NCBI RefSeq assembly: GCF_000429305.1
Contig: NZ_AUBP01000017.1
Span: forward strand, 1-64,000
Direction of reading: 5' to 3'
Source of the DNA: Desulfovibrio inopinatus DSM 10711
GTDB taxonomy: Bacteria > Desulfobacterota > Desulfovibrionia > Desulfovibrionales > Desulfovibrionaceae
DNA: 64,000 nt
The notes under the pieces are model-generated. The model ran no database searches. It was not told where the DNA came from and saw only the letters and a program-made list of their open reading frames with translations. Each line of letters starts with the position of its first letter. The stretch's first letter is position 1. Made by a program: the position numbers and the translations under genes. Positions 53,577-62,753 of this stretch are shown here, in pieces.

Positions 53577-54231
53577 ACTCTTTTCTGTATTGATTCTTTT
53601 GGCGGCGGTGAAATTCGGTGTCCTTATGTTTATGGGGCTTGATGCCATCTTCCCCAATCCAGAGTCCTTTCCTACTGGAGTCAATGTATCGACATCATCG
53701 AAAGTGTTACCCGCTACGCCCGTCGCGACCGTATCCGCATCTGTCGTTGCCCCCGTTTTAAACGCCGTATCTCTGGCTTCTACAGCCCAAGCACAAACCA
53801 ATGCTGCGAATGCACAGACACAGGCGCCCCAAGGCGCAGCTTCTGGCGATTCGCCGTTAAACTGGGATGCGTTAAAGAAAAAACAAGATGAAATTGCGCA
53901 GCGCGAACAAGCACTGAAAGCGCTTGAAGCAGAACTCAGCAAACGTGTCGAACGGTTGGACCAACTTGAAGGCCAGTTGAAAGAAGCTGTTGAGCAGGCG
54001 TCGGCAGCGAAGAACAAGAAACTTCGTCATCTTATTGACGTTTATTCCAACATGAAAGCCAAACAAGCCGCACAAGTCCTTCAAGATTTAGACGAAGATA
54101 TCGCTGTCCAAATTTTGGCAGGTATGCGTGGACGTCAGGCGGGTGAAATTCTCACCTATGTCGAAGCCAAAAAGGCCGCCAAACTTTCCGAAAAATTGAC
54201 CCAGTTTCAGGTGCTAGAACCAGGTCCATGA
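53536..54231 (+). CDS. MotE-like flagellar protein (MgtE N-terminal-type)
   Basis: The start at 53536 overlaps fliJ by 41 bases and gives 231 residues. An N-terminal helix (LFSVLILLAAVKFGVLMFM, about 13-31) precedes an Ala/Ser/Val-rich linker. A coiled coil follows (about 125-160: QALKALEAELSKRVERLDQLEGQL). The end is MKAKQAAQVLQDLDEDIAVQILAGMRGRQAGEILTYV, the MgtE-N/MotE signature. MotE stabilises the stator or periplasmic assembly of flagella. A terminator follows. Confidence 0.8.
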   Translation: MKWQPSGTGRKISRLFSVLILLAAVKFGVLMFMGLDAIFPNPESFPTGVNVSTSSKVLPATPVATVSASVVAPVLNAVSLASTAQAQTNAANAQTQAPQGAASGDSPLNWDALKKKQDEIAQREQALKALEAELSKRVERLDQLEGQLKEAVEQASAAKNKKLRHLIDVYSNMKAKQAAQVLQDLDEDIAVQILAGMRGRQAGEILTYVEAKKAAKLSEKLTQFQVLEPGP

Positions 54232-54257
54232 GCATACACACAGAGCATGAAAGCGGA

Positions 54258-54290
54258 GGAAGAGAGTGAACGTTCTCTTCCTTTTTTTTT
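54258..54290 (+). terminator. Rho-independent terminator after motE-like gene
   Basis: GGAAGAGA and TCTCTTCC pair around a short loop and are followed by nine T residues on the plus strand. Confidence 0.9.
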
Positions 54291-54344
54291 GCGCTTGATT
54301 CAGACGCATACGGTCTTTCTTCCGACATGTGATTACACGCATTC

Positions 54345-54764
54345 TCAAGAATTCCGCTTAATATTGTATACGCCTCGGCCTTCAGCAACATGGAGGTCGG
54401 GGGCATTGGCCGACCAGACGACAACATGGGAGTTTCCGACACGGTTTCCCAGAAGTCGAATGGTTGCTTCCGCATACAGGTCAGCGGCTGGCGCCGGGCG
54501 AAGATAGTCTATGCTCAAGGTGATGGTAACAAGGTTATCCTTGGGGTTACATCGTGTCCAGACCGCAAAACCGCCACAAATATCGACAATTGTCGACATG
54601 ACGCCGCCATGCATCATGGGCGGCGTTGTATGACCGACAAGTTCGGGTCTGAAGGGAACATGTAAACGGACACGACCTTCTTCGATAAAGTCTACTTTGA
54701 TGCCGAGAAATTCGTGAAACGGAAATCCATTTTCAATGAACTGCTGGAGCTGGCTGAATGGCAT
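54345..54764 (-). CDS. PaaI/YdiI-type hotdog thioesterase
   Basis: The ATG at 54764 has a GAGGAAAC site; the product has 139 residues. It shows the hotdog pattern: PFHEFLGIKVDFIEEGRVRLHVPF, then the active-site loop TPPMMHGGVMSTIVDICGGFAVW (Gly/His and Asp), then VTITLSIDYLRPAPAADLYAEATI. It likely hydrolyses an acyl-CoA, such as a phenylacetyl- or other aromatic thioester. Its substrate is unknown. An inverted repeat lies upstream. Confidence 0.88.
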   Translation of the reverse strand: MPFSQLQQFIENGFPFHEFLGIKVDFIEEGRVRLHVPFRPELVGHTTPPMMHGGVMSTIVDICGGFAVWTRCNPKDNLVTITLSIDYLRPAPAADLYAEATIRLLGNRVGNSHVVVWSANAPDLHVAEGRGVYNIKRNS

Positions 54765-54862
54765 TGTTTCCTCTTTATTTGTCGGTGCAGTACACATGAT
54801 GTTCTTTGTGTAGGCTGCCTGCGAGGCTATTCAGTTGACGCAGAGCACGACGCATATGCTTT

Positions 54863-54906
54863 CTCCTTCATGAAGACAAATGCAAGTACTTATCTTCATG
54901 AAGGAG
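54863..54906. repeat. 14-bp inverted repeat of CTTCATGAAG units
   Basis: CTCCTTCATGAAGA (54863-54876) and TCTTCATGAAGGAG (54893-54906) are perfect reverse complements, and each half also contains the self-complementary CTTCATGAAG. It lies between the thioesterase start and the end of the Ntn-like hydrolase gene, so it could be an operator or a terminator-like stem. Confidence 0.7.
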
Positions 54907-54987
54907 GATACACATCGCATCTTACGGATGAGTCGTCGAAAATGAATGAGACGACCGATTTTTGATCGTTATTGCTGTGTGTGAGAA

Positions 54988-56334
54988 TTATTTTCCTTGT
55001 TCCAAGAAGAGGGAAAGCGGAATATACGGTTGAGGAAGTATGGAAAAATTTTGGAATACGGGGTGCTCATGGTCCGAAAGACTTCGTCCTACCGGATGGA
55101 AAGCAATTCGTGTTGTGAATGTTTCGGGTTCGAAAAGAATAATCTGTTGTGTTTGAACAGCAGATTGCGGATTGATAATATATAGATATCCATCTGATCC
55201 CAACCCGGGACCGTATCCGGCAATAGATTCCATCTCGTCCCGACTGATCGTCGGACCTGCTTTATTCAACAATTGTTGCATGGATTCCCATCGTTTCGTG
55301 TCCCAGGCATCGTTGGAGTTGTTGAAGCTTGCTGGAAGCATATTGCAGTTGACCGCGCCGATGGTATTGGGAACAGACCAGGTATGGTACAATGGAGCGC
55401 TGTCCACCGTACGGAGATGGGAGCCGCCTGGCAAAAGATCATTTTCCAATACTTCTACGGTGTCTTTATCCGCAAGCAGAGTGAGGTGTCCGTAGCTATA
55501 TTGGGTGGAGGTGGATTGCAGGTGCGTGACAAGAGCGGCCAAGGAGTCGAGAGTTTCCATTCCATACAGCAGATCGAAGGGGAAGGAACGTTTATTTTCG
55601 CTCGTATATGCTTGTCCGGTTTCTGAGTCGAGAATAGCGGCAAAAAGGCCGGTGTTTCCGCTTCCGCCTGCAAGCGGGATGGTGACAATGCCGGTGATGC
55701 ATTGCATTGCTCCTAAATAGCCAATGAGCGTGAGTTTTCGATTGTCAGGGAATGTGATGGTTGTGACCGCTTGCAGCTGAGAAAGTTGAAAGGTGCTTCC
55801 ATCGTCCCAGTCGAGGTTTCGTACAACCGTCGTTTTTCCGGAAGCCGCGGCCTCAGGCAACACGCCGAAGCCACTGCATTGAGTTTGCCGGGCGACATCG
55901 CCGAGCAGGTTGAGCAGCCATAATTCGTTTGTCGACAGCAGACCGTCGCCCATGGTGTCCGTCGTCGTGTCGACAAGACCGAGAGCGATGGCGTTAACAT
56001 CATTTTGATAAATTTCCGGAACTTGTGGTCGAATTTGCGAGGTACGCAATAAAAACAGTGTATAGATGTCGTTTTTGCCTTGGCAGGCGTCATGGATAAG
56101 TGAGTCAAGAAGTGCACCCATGTTGGGGACTGATGATTTGAGTAATGTTCCATATTCTTGCCAAACAGCAGGGCGCGTTGTCGATGTATCGGTGAGATCG
56201 ACTGTTACACGGTAGTATTGTGTCAAATTCGTAAGAGATACGTGGGGAGATTGAGCTGTAAGCCCTTTTGAAGGACTTATGAAAAATATAATAAAAAGCA
56301 GAATAAGTGTGTGTTGCAAGATGTTCTTTTGCAT
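54988..56334 (-). CDS. Exported Ntn-like hydrolase (C45/acid-ceramidase-type), putative
   Basis: The 448-residue protein has a signal peptide (ILQHTLILLFIIFFISPSKG, then LTAQ). Around residue 155 it contains TQCSGFGVLPEAAASGKTTVVRNLDWDDGST, where an internal Cys would become the N-terminal nucleophile after self-cleavage and R-N-L-D-W matches the Arg/Asp/Trp signature of Ntn amidohydrolases. The C-terminal half looks beta-layered. It may cleave an amide or peptide in the periplasm. The family call is by these few residues, and the two halves would need autoprocessing. Confidence 0.7.
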   Translation of the reverse strand: MQKNILQHTLILLFIIFFISPSKGLTAQSPHVSLTNLTQYYRVTVDLTDTSTTRPAVWQEYGTLLKSSVPNMGALLDSLIHDACQGKNDIYTLFLLRTSQIRPQVPEIYQNDVNAIALGLVDTTTDTMGDGLLSTNELWLLNLLGDVARQTQCSGFGVLPEAAASGKTTVVRNLDWDDGSTFQLSQLQAVTTITFPDNRKLTLIGYLGAMQCITGIVTIPLAGGSGNTGLFAAILDSETGQAYTSENKRSFPFDLLYGMETLDSLAALVTHLQSTSTQYSYGHLTLLADKDTVEVLENDLLPGGSHLRTVDSAPLYHTWSVPNTIGAVNCNMLPASFNNSNDAWDTKRWESMQQLLNKAGPTISRDEMESIAGYGPGLGSDGYLYIINPQSAVQTQQIILFEPETFTTRIAFHPVGRSLSDHEHPVFQNFSILPQPYIPLSLFLEQGK

Positions 56335-56572
56335 ATGTTCTCCATGCCTCTTGTTTTTTTCTACTTTTTGAATTTATAGAGCTCTGTATGCCTGGGGAAG
56401 GAAAGAGTCTGTAGACAACCTTCCTTTTATCAATTTTTCTGTGTTCGTACAGTATATTCTGGTCTCGATAAAATATGATATTCTATCAAAATAGTGTGGA
56501 TTGACATGGATGGTGTGATTATAAATGCAGCTAGGAAATGTGTCGAGGAGAAATCGTGGTAGTAGTGAAGGG

Positions 56573-56603
56573 GAAGGGCATGCAGGGTGCGCGCATGCCC
56601 TTC
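56573..56603. terminator. Stem-loop downstream of ald
   Basis: GAAGGGCATGC and GCATGCCCTTC pair perfectly around nine bases, 22 bases past the ald stop codon. No T-run follows on the minus strand. Confidence 0.5.
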
Positions 56604-56625
56604 GTCTTAAGGAGGGTTACGGCAA

Positions 56626-57738
56626 TTAAACGAGGGTCATAACATTGGTGTACGGCTTGTTCATAGCGTCGGCAACCGGAGCACAGGTAATGTGTCCTTT
56701 GCAGACATTGACACCCTTGCGCAGGCAGGCATCGTTTTCAATGGCTTGCTTGACGCCATTATTGGCCAGGGCCAGCGCATACGGCAGGGTGACGTTGGTG
56801 AGAGCAAAAGTCGAGGTACGGGCAAACTCGCCGGGCATATTGGCCACGCAATAGTGAATGACATCGTCGACAACGAAGACGGGATCGTCGTGGGTCGTTG
56901 CATGGCTCGTTTCTATGCAACCCCCTTGGTCGATCGCGACGTCGACAATAACCGATCCCGGCAGCATGGAAGCGATCATTTCACGAGTGACAAGATGGGG
57001 GGCTTTGGCGCCAGGAATGAGCACGGCACCAACAACAAGGTTGGAGTTGGCCACTACTTCGGCCATCGTGTGCTTGTTGGACATCAGCGTTGTAATGCCA
57101 TTTCCGAAGATGTCGTCGAGATAAGCCAAGCGACCTTGATTGACATCGAGAATCGTCACTTGGGCACCGAGACCGACGGCAATCTTAGCGGCATTGATTC
57201 CGACGACACCGCCGCCGATGATGGTAATGCGCCCGCGATGGACACCGGGGACACCGCCGAGCAGAACGCCCCGTCCACCGTGGGATTTCCCGAGGTAGTA
57301 CGCACCGACCTGGGTGGCCATCCTGCCGGCGACTTCGCTCATAGGTGTAAGGAGCGGCAATGAACCGTCGGCAAGCTGGATGGTTTCATACGCTACACCA
57401 ATAATTTTGCGGTCGAGCAGAGCTTCGGTCAACTGTTGAGCCGGGGCGAGGTGCAAGTAGGTGTAAAGAATTTGGTTTTCACGCAGCAGCGGGTATTCTT
57501 GGGGTAAAGGTTCTTTAACCTTGATGATCATATCGGCCCGATCGAAAACATCCTTGGCGGAAGGGAGGATATCCGCTCCGGCGGCGAGGTACTCGTCGTC
57601 GGTGATACCACTACCCAGACCAGTACCTTCTTCAATAAAAACAGTGTGGCCGGCAGCAACCAAGGCATGCGCGCCAGCGGGAACAAGACCAACGCGATAT
57701 TCGTGATTCTTTATCTCTTTGGGAACACCGATGATCAT
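56626..57738 (-). CDS. ald: Alanine dehydrogenase
   Basis: The 370-residue enzyme starts [23 protein letters not shown] with the pyruvate-binding Arg and Lys region. It contains [20 protein letters not shown] (about 130), the NAD Rossmann motif [25 protein letters not shown] (about 173-197) and [30 protein letters not shown], typical of Ald. It converts L-alanine to pyruvate and ammonia. GGAGG precedes the ATG. The Lrp-type gene 139 bases upstream reads in the same direction and probably regulates it. Confidence 0.94.
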   Translation of the reverse strand: MIIGVPKEIKNHEYRVGLVPAGAHALVAAGHTVFIEEGTGLGSGITDDEYLAAGADILPSAKDVFDRADMIIKVKEPLPQEYPLLRENQILYTYLHLAPAQQLTEALLDRKIIGVAYETIQLADGSLPLLTPMSEVAGRMATQVGAYYLGKSHGGRGVLLGGVPGVHRGRITIIGGGVVGINAAKIAVGLGAQVTILDVNQGRLAYLDDIFGNGITTLMSNKHTMAEVVANSNLVVGAVLIPGAKAPHLVTREMIASMLPGSVIVDVAIDQGGCIETSHATTHDDPVFVVDDVIHYCVANMPGEFARTSTFALTNVTLPYALALANNGVKQAIENDACLRKGVNVCKGHITCAPVADAMNKPYTNVMTLV

Positions 57739-57877
57739 TGAGGAGAACCTCCGCTTTCAGGGTTATACTTCTTTTCCCCACCGAGGAGCGCTGTGGCAAA
57801 CGTTCGGTGGCGGATATGCCGGTGTAACATGGAATTGTTCGTCATCTTTGAAAATACAACATAATCCCCATGGAGAC

Positions 57878-58369
57878 TTAAGGTGTCTTCTGTTGGCTCA
57901 CTGCAAAAGCTTCGGGGAGCAGAACCCATTTTCTGCGCGAACGCATGACGACAAACGATTCACTTGAAGCGATGTCCCCTATTCGGGGAAGCGCTTCATC
58001 AAGGAACCGATAGAGATCGGCTGTGTCGTCGGACAAGACAACCTCGACAATGATATCATATCGGCCTGTCACAACTACAGCCCAATTTACATTGGGCAAT
58101 TGTGTGATCTGATCGAGTTTTTCACCGAGAAAGCCATGCTTGGAGAGCGTCAACCCGACCAGCGCAATGGTCACACCCCGGACGGCAGCCGGGTCGAGCA
58201 GCCCTGCGATACGGAGCACACCTTTTTGCATCAGGTTTTTAATTCGTGAGCGTACGGTTGGTGCCGTCACACTCAGATGCTCCGAGAGTTTTGCCGGTGT
58301 TGTCTGGCCATCTTCGGCAAGAAGACGAAGAAGATCGGCATCGTGATGATCAAGTTGAATTTTATTCAT
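57878..58369 (-). CDS. Lrp/AsnC-family regulator
   Basis: The 163-residue regulator begins IQLDHHDADLLRLLAEDGQTTPAKLSEHLSVTAPTVRSRIKNLMQKGVL (helix-turn-helix, about 4-52), followed by a RAM-type ligand domain with VTGRYDIIVEVVLSDDTADLYRFLDEALPRIGDI. Lrp proteins sense amino acids as octamers. Its position upstream of ald suggests it controls alanine use in response to alanine or leucine. Confidence 0.92.
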   Translation of the reverse strand: MNKIQLDHHDADLLRLLAEDGQTTPAKLSEHLSVTAPTVRSRIKNLMQKGVLRIAGLLDPAAVRGVTIALVGLTLSKHGFLGEKLDQITQLPNVNWAVVVTGRYDIIVEVVLSDDTADLYRFLDEALPRIGDIASSESFVVMRSRRKWVLLPEAFAVSQQKTP

Positions 58370-58508
58370 GATTTTTCTTTTAGTGAAAAACTAATTTGTA
58401 TATTTTTTCTTTTTTGAAAAAAATGTCAATATTTTTTTCTTTATGAGATTTTGAATGGTGTGCAAAGCGCTAGACCCCTTGCCTGCAACATGAAATAGTG
58501 CCCCGGCC

Positions 58509-59324
58509 ATGTTTGAACAACCATTGAGAAGAGATTCGTTATTGTCCGAAGACCGGATTATTTCCGGTTTGTTTGTTCGTCGCACACGTCTTCATGGCCG
58601 TACTACGCGGCCTGCCGTCCTGTTTGTTCATGGTGGAAGCCATGGATATTGGGCGTTTTCCACGTGGCTCGATATCTTTGCGCGGGGAGGCTATGATGCC
58701 TACAGCATGTCGCTCCGCAATCACGAAGGTTCGTATCGAGTGAATGAGCGGGACTACTTGGCAATGCGTATCAATGCGTATTGTGAGGATGTAGAGACTG
58801 TGGTGTCGTATATCGGGAGTCCGGTGATTCTCGTCGGGCACAGTATGGGGGGGATTGTCTGTCAGATGGTGGCCGAGAACGGACACGCTCGGGCTCTGGT
58901 GCTTGTCGCTTCTGTTGGGCCCTGTCAACTTGGAAATATGCGACGACGGCTTCGGCAGGATAAAGTCGTACTTCCTGGAAGAGAAGCTGCCAGTCAGAGC
59001 TTTTTTTATGCTCTTTCCCCCGATAAACAACGCGAATATGCCCGTCGACTTGTACCGGAGTCACCCGGTGTCATGAATCATTATGGGTATGAAGGCGTCT
59101 GCATCGATCGACGCCGCATCACGTGTCCGCTCTTTGTTATGACGGCAGAATGTGACCGGACGTCGGTCCCGTCGGCGGAAGCGCTGGCCGGCTTTTACAA
59201 TGCACCGTTTTACTGTGTCCCCGAGACTGGACACGATATCATGCTTGAACCGGCTGCGGACAAAGCGGCCGATGTTATTTTGGATTGGCTGGCTTCAGTT
59301 GGTTTTTCAAAGGCGGTCCGATGA
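58509..59324 (+). CDS. Alpha/beta hydrolase
   Basis: The 271-residue protein has the oxyanion HGGSHGYW (about 39-46), the nucleophile elbow GHSMGG (about 117-122), the acid region FVMTAECDRTSVPS and a C-terminal catalytic His in PETGHDIML. It resembles lysophospholipase or esterase families. No signal peptide is evident. It lies 53 bases upstream of the exported acetolactate decarboxylase gene and may share its transcript. Confidence 0.88.
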   Translation: MFEQPLRRDSLLSEDRIISGLFVRRTRLHGRTTRPAVLFVHGGSHGYWAFSTWLDIFARGGYDAYSMSLRNHEGSYRVNERDYLAMRINAYCEDVETVVSYIGSPVILVGHSMGGIVCQMVAENGHARALVLVASVGPCQLGNMRRRLRQDKVVLPGREAASQSFFYALSPDKQREYARRLVPESPGVMNHYGYEGVCIDRRRITCPLFVMTAECDRTSVPSAEALAGFYNAPFYCVPETGHDIMLEPAADKAADVILDWLASVGFSKAVR

Positions 59325-59377
59325 CCGGTGGGATTGTCTACGAATTTCTCAAATTGCAGCGTATCAAGGAGGTTTCA

Positions 59378-60145
59378 ATGTCCTTTCTGCTTTCTGTATG
59401 TCTCGCGTTGTTCACCGTGCTGGCTCCTGCGAGTCCTGTTGCTGCCGATACGGGCAACAGTTTGTTCCAGCTCTCCACGTTGCCTGCTCTTATGGCCGGA
59501 GTCTATGATGGGGCGATGACAATTGAAGAATTAAGTAAGCACGGCGACTTTGGCCTTGGTACATTCGATGCTTTAGACGGGGAGATGATCGTGTTCAATG
59601 GCCGATTTTATCAGGCCAAGGACGGTGGATCCGTGGAGACGGTCATGTCCGAACAGACATCGCCGTTTGCACAACTGACTCTTTTTGATCCCGAAATGTC
59701 ACTGACGGTGGAGGGTGTCACTGACATCAACACCTTGGTTGCAGCCATTCAGGCGGGATTGTCGTCGGTGAATTATCCGTATGCGATAAAAATAACAGGT
59801 GAATTTGAGAGCGTTTTATGTCGGAGCGTCCCTGCTCAAAAGAGGCCGTACCCTCCTCTGGGCGATGTTGTCGCCCATCAGAAGACATTTTCTTTTGAGA
59901 ATCAGGCCGGTGTCATGGTCGGTTTTTTTGGGCCAAGCTACACAAGCAACTTCGGGGTTCCTGGATTTCATTTTCACTATCTTACGGCTGATCGCGAAGG
60001 AGGGGGACATGTCCTCAATGTTAAAGCAAAGACACTGCTTATCGAGATTGACGCTCTTGACTCCATCATGACCATCTTGCCGAAGAATGAAGCCTTTGCC
60101 CAACTTCCGGCTGCCGAGACAACAGCCCACGCCACGGATAAATAA
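59378..60145 (+). CDS. budA: Exported acetolactate decarboxylase (BudA)
   Basis: The ATG at 59378 has an AAGGAGG site and gives 255 residues with a signal peptide (SFLLSVCLALFTVLAPASPVAAD). The mature enzyme matches BudA: LSKHGDFGLGTFDALDGEMIVFNGRFYQ, the Arg/Glu region ITGEFESVLCRSVPAQKRPYPPL and the Zn-binding GFHFHYLTADREGGGH (His-x-His and distal His). It converts acetolactate to acetoin. Most BudA proteins are cytoplasmic; an exported form is also seen in some Gram-positives. Confidence 0.92.
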   Translation: MSFLLSVCLALFTVLAPASPVAADTGNSLFQLSTLPALMAGVYDGAMTIEELSKHGDFGLGTFDALDGEMIVFNGRFYQAKDGGSVETVMSEQTSPFAQLTLFDPEMSLTVEGVTDINTLVAAIQAGLSSVNYPYAIKITGEFESVLCRSVPAQKRPYPPLGDVVAHQKTFSFENQAGVMVGFFGPSYTSNFGVPGFHFHYLTADREGGGHVLNVKAKTLLIEIDALDSIMTILPKNEAFAQLPAAETTAHATDK

Positions 60146-60214
60146 GCGATAACATCGCAGTCGCAAACGGTCTGATTCGTTCCCTTCTTAAACGTTCTAT
60201 GCAGTCATTGTGAT

Positions 60215-60249
60215 CCACCTTGGCGGAAAAAGTGCTTTCGTCAAGGTGG
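60215..60249. terminator. Stem-loop after budA
   Basis: CCACCTTG and CAAGGTGG pair, with an inner CG-AAA/TTT-CG pairing, about 70 bases past the budA stop. No clear T-run follows. Confidence 0.45.
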
Positions 60250-60439
60250 TGCAATGGCATGTATGGAGCATTAGGTCATGCCTATTTTTCGGAACTCAAA
60301 AATCTTGTTTTACATAGTAAATAGGAAATAAAAGTTCCGCTTTGGGTGGAGCATTACAGAGAAATGATGGAATCATGCGCCATAAACTTTTGGCTCATGG
60401 ATTGCTTTAGGGGCGCGGCTTTTCAAAGGAGGTCGCGCA

Positions 60440-61105
60440 ATGGAAATGTCATTGTCTGTTTTAGAAAAGTTTATGTTGAAAATGGGGTTTCAGGTCGGGG
60501 ATATTGTTGATCGCACCAGTGGACGTATCACATGTCGTGCAACGGCTCCGAACGGGTGGTCCGTCGACTATCCTTCCCCGTTGTATGTGTACCCAGAGAT
60601 GGATCGACGGGCTGAAACACGTGCTTTGTTTGAACGTCTCGCCGCCTGGCTTGGTGAGACCAATTTGGAAGCGTTGACGACTTCCATCATAACGACCTGT
60701 ATCACGTCGATTGAAGGGTTTGTGTGTAAAAATTGCGGTCGCTGCTGTACGAAGGTCATCGACGCGTATCAAGGACGTGTGAGCCCCGAAGAACTTGCTG
60801 AATGGATTGCTTTGGGAAATAAACGCGTTTTTCGACTCGTGCAAAAATTAGATCGACCAGATTACTCTCTTTATCGAGCATTTGTGAACCCCAAAACACA
60901 ACGCTACTTTCCCCGTTGTCCCTTTTACGGCAAAACGCGAGAAGGCTTGATGGGATGTCGTATCCATGCACATAAACCACTCAAATGCCGTGCCTATCCG
61001 TATAATCGTCTCGCGGCGGAATATGCCGGTTGCCGGGGATTCGAACATCTGGAGCTTGAAGCTGACTGTGTCGTGACCGATATCCAGACAACCTGTCTCA
61101 AATGA
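60440..61105 (+). CDS. YkgJ-family Cys-cluster protein (Fe/Zn binding)
   Basis: The ATG follows AAAGGAGG and gives 221 residues. The signature is CKNCGRCCTKV (about residues 95-105), followed by SPEELAEWIALG and a downstream cysteine-containing RCPFYGKTREGLMGCRIHAHKPLKCRAYPYN segment, with CX2CX2CC plus C and C typical of YkgJ/UPF0153. The family binds zinc or iron and its function is not established. Its last codons overlap the end of the convergent kinase gene by 8 bases. Confidence 0.88.
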   Translation: MEMSLSVLEKFMLKMGFQVGDIVDRTSGRITCRATAPNGWSVDYPSPLYVYPEMDRRAETRALFERLAAWLGETNLEALTTSIITTCITSIEGFVCKNCGRCCTKVIDAYQGRVSPEELAEWIALGNKRVFRLVQKLDRPDYSLYRAFVNPKTQRYFPRCPFYGKTREGLMGCRIHAHKPLKCRAYPYNRLAAEYAGCRGFEHLELEADCVVTDIQTTCLK

Positions 61106-62582
61106 GGTTGTTTCTATAGATCTTCTTTTCAGCAAACGTGATATCGAAGGTCGTGCCGTTTTCACGCTGAATAGAAAGCGTCGCGTGTAATTGTCCAATA
61201 AGTCCGGACACGAGAATAAGTCCTAAAGACGTTGCATTCTCCACCGTTATATCTTCAGGCATTCCTATCCCGTCATCTTGTATACGAAGGTGAATCGTAT
61301 TTTCATCTTTGTGAATAGCAATGGTGACGGTTCCTGTCGAATTTTCGGGAAATGCATGACGTAGCGCGTTGGTCACCAGTTCAGTGACAAGGAGTCCGCA
61401 CGGGATAGCAGTGTTGATTGCCAGTGTCACATCGTCTGTTTCAAGGCTGCGTACAATATTTCGTCCGTCACTGTACGCTCCAAAGAGCTTGAGGCTGAGC
61501 TTTTCCAGATACGTCGAAAAATGAATGCGATCGAGCATTTCGTAACTGTAGAGCTCTTCGTGTAAAAGGGCCATGGAGCGAATGCGGTTGTAGCAACTGA
61601 GAAACAACGGTTTCGCCGATGTTTCAGCGTATTCGTTTTGGAGCGCAAGCAAGCTGGAAACAAGTTGGAGATTGTTTTTGACTCGATGGTGAATTTCTTT
61701 AAGGAGTGCATCCTTTTCGGCAAGCGTTGCGCGAAGGTGTTCTTCACTTCGCTTGCGATCGGTAATGTCATAAAATATTCCGACGATCCCTGTTATATCG
61801 CCGTTACGGCGGCGCATCGGGTTCTTCCTGATAAGATAATGATGAAGACTCCCATCCGGGTGAACAATGTTCGTTTCTTGCGAGATCGCCGTATTTTTCT
61901 GCAACACATCTGCATCCATAGCATCAAAAAAACGCGCCTGCTCGGGGGAAAAAATCTCATGAACGGTTTTTTCTAAAATATCTTTTTGAATGAAACCGGC
62001 CATAGCACAGAATGCGCTATTGCAAGCGCGGTAACATTTGTTTGCATCTTTATAGAACAGGGGAGAAAGAAGACTTTCGAAGACAACTTCTTGTAATGAA
62101 CTTTGTTCTTCAAGTTTGGCTTTGGCAGTATCAAGTTGTTGTGTGCGTTCCCGTATGTGGTTTTCCAATGATTGTTGATAGAGGTGGCGTGTTCGGAGGC
62201 GTTCGGCACGGTCGCTTGCGCGTTGGATGGCCTGTTCGAGTTCATCGAACTCGATAATGGGTTTGACAACAATATCCCAGGCGCCAAGATGAAGTGCTTC
62301 GATGACGTCTCCGATTGCTCCGGTCCCTGAAATGACGATGACGGGAATCTCTGGCAGATTCTGTTCCATGTGAGCCAGAATATCGAACCCGTTGGTTCCT
62401 GGCATACGCAGGTCAAGCAGCACGATATCGATCGTGGAGCGAGCGAGTTCGATAAGAGCCTTATCGCCATCGCTTACTTCCATAATCTCATGCCCTTGGT
62501 CACAGAGATAATCATTGATGGATTTGCGAATTGCATTGTCGTCGTCAACAAGAAGGACTCGACGACTGGGTGGTGAAAGCAT
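61098..62582 (-). CDS. Response-regulator / PAS / histidine-kinase fusion
   Basis: The 494-residue protein starts after an AGGAG site. A receiver domain (8-122) has DDD, phospho-acceptor Asp in IVLLDLRMPGTNGFD and Lys in VVKPI. A PAS domain follows (about 165-285: SPLFYKDANKCYRACNSAFCAMAGF, MRRRNGDITGIVGIFYDITDRKRSEEHL). A HisKA_2-type kinase has the His in LKEIHHRVKNNLQLVSSLLALQ (about 300), and an ATPase C-terminal region ends with VSGLIGQLHATLSIQ. It is soluble. Partner and signal are unknown; no output regulator is adjacent. Confidence 0.92.
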   Translation of the reverse strand: MLSPPSRRVLLVDDDNAIRKSINDYLCDQGHEIMEVSDGDKALIELARSTIDIVLLDLRMPGTNGFDILAHMEQNLPEIPVIVISGTGAIGDVIEALHLGAWDIVVKPIIEFDELEQAIQRASDRAERLRTRHLYQQSLENHIRERTQQLDTAKAKLEEQSSLQEVVFESLLSPLFYKDANKCYRACNSAFCAMAGFIQKDILEKTVHEIFSPEQARFFDAMDADVLQKNTAISQETNIVHPDGSLHHYLIRKNPMRRRNGDITGIVGIFYDITDRKRSEEHLRATLAEKDALLKEIHHRVKNNLQLVSSLLALQNEYAETSAKPLFLSCYNRIRSMALLHEELYSYEMLDRIHFSTYLEKLSLKLFGAYSDGRNIVRSLETDDVTLAINTAIPCGLLVTELVTNALRHAFPENSTGTVTIAIHKDENTIHLRIQDDGIGMPEDITVENATSLGLILVSGLIGQLHATLSIQRENGTTFDITFAEKKIYRNNLI

Positions 62583-62753
62583 CCCTTCTCCTCTGCGTAT
62601 TGTGAATTCTTTCGCAGTATTGAATTGCTATAGGGGAATGCGTAGGTTGTGTCAAAGAAGGTATGCTCTGTGAGCACATTTCTCAGGTTGTCACAAATGA
62701 GTTTGCAGGCTACCTACGCAATCAAGAACATTCACTGATAAGGCGGTATGTAT

